From: Haliotis asinina
Taxonomy: Eukaryota > Mollusca > Gastropoda > Lepetellida > Haliotidae
Reading direction: 5' to 3'
NCBI RefSeq assembly: GCF_037392515.1
Contig: NC_090287.1
Span: 11,955,001 to 12,019,000 of the forward strand
Length of the DNA stretch: 64,000 nucleotides
Shown: positions 63,647-64,000 of the stretch, one piece after another
Position numbering within the stretch: the first letter of the stretch is position 1
How the letters are laid out: each line of letters begins with the position of its first letter
The notes under the pieces: generated by a model
Seen by the model: the letters and a program-made list of their open reading frames with translations, nothing else
Told to the model about the DNA's origin: nothing
Database searches by the model: none
Position numbers and translations under genes: made by a program

Positions 63647-64000
63647 ATCAACAACAACAACCATAATGCATGACCAACAATAGCAAACAACACTGCATGA
63701 CCAACAACAACAAACAACACAGCATGACCAACAACAAACGACACTGCATGACCAACAAAAGCAAGCAAAACTGCATGACCAACACCAAACGACACTGCAT
63801 GACCAACAACAAACAACATTGCATGACCAACAACAAACGATACTGCATGACCACCAACAACAAACAACATTGCATGACCAACAACAAACGATACTGCATG
63901 ACCAACAACAGCAAACAACACTGCATGGCAAACAACAACAAACGATACTGCTTGACCAACAACAGCAAACAACACTGCATGACCAACAACAACAAACGAT
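63647..64000. repeat. Unit 3: minisatellite, cut by the window end
   Basis: Same 24/27-nt array as in unit 2; the window ends inside it. Confidence 0.9.

Larger units (their letters stand above)
46065..64000. repeat. Tandem array of a 6.99-kb unit, 2.6 copies in the window
   Basis: Units are 46065-53055, 53056-60043 and 60044 to beyond the window end. Each begins TCAGCAGCACACAATGCAG. The offset between matching features is 6991 nt for units 1 and 2, and 6987 nt for units 2 and 3. By eye there are about 20 small differences between units 1 and 2, and about five over the visible part of unit 3 against unit 2. Each unit holds one D gene, a SINE, a minisatellite and a GC-rich patch. Confidence 0.95.

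Overview
The window looks like AT-rich nuclear DNA of a marine gastropod, most likely an abalone (Haliotis) or close relative. The evidence is a short interspersed repeat at 42827-43075, and diverged reverse-orientation relatives at 49453, 56444 and 63431, which I recognise from memory as a family common in Haliotis DNA. GTGA-type microsatellites, LINE fragments and short GT-AG introns agree with this. No bacterial genes, CRISPR array, rRNA or convincing tRNA gene was seen, and nothing that looks like an old virus copy.

The main content is a compact, apparently undescribed family of small two-exon genes, eleven copies in 62 kb. Four sequence classes are recognisable. A-type (A1-A4, + strand, 1573, 6661, 15826, 25672) encodes 195 aa. 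B-type (B1-B3, + strand, 9612, 18827, 28628) is a frame-altered sister of A, probably pseudogenic. C-type (one copy, + strand, 36179) encodes 245 aa. D-type (D1-D3, - strand, 48443, 55434, 62421) encodes 210 aa. A, C and D share an N-terminal signature around DTNITYDLDxSxFPGLD, one phase-1 intron of 180-213 bp, an acidic/hydrophobic segment, and a bipartite basic motif near the C terminus that resembles a nuclear localisation signal. Their core promoters share an inverted CCAAT box (GATTGG) 31-36 nt upstream of a TATA box, with the ATG only 43-58 nt after the TATA start. The family is inferred to encode small nuclear acidic proteins; their function is unknown.

Layout: 1-29760 is a head-to-tail array of four blocks with a period of about 9.2-9.8 kb. 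Block I has A1 and no B gene. Blocks II and III have A, B and nested LINE fragments. Block IV has A4 and B3. 29742-36100 is mostly single-copy, with a tRNA-like SINE and a dispersed repeat. 36105-37224 holds the lone, diverged C gene. 37225-46064 is gene-poor and contains one SINE. 46065-64000 is a tandem array of a 6.99-kb unit, two full copies plus a partial third cut by the window end. Each unit carries one D gene, a SINE, a minisatellite and a GC-rich patch. The units are almost identical, so they are very recent, recently homogenised, or partly an assembly artefact.

Exon structures come from frame continuity, GT/AG signals and agreement between paralogues. No transcript data were available.
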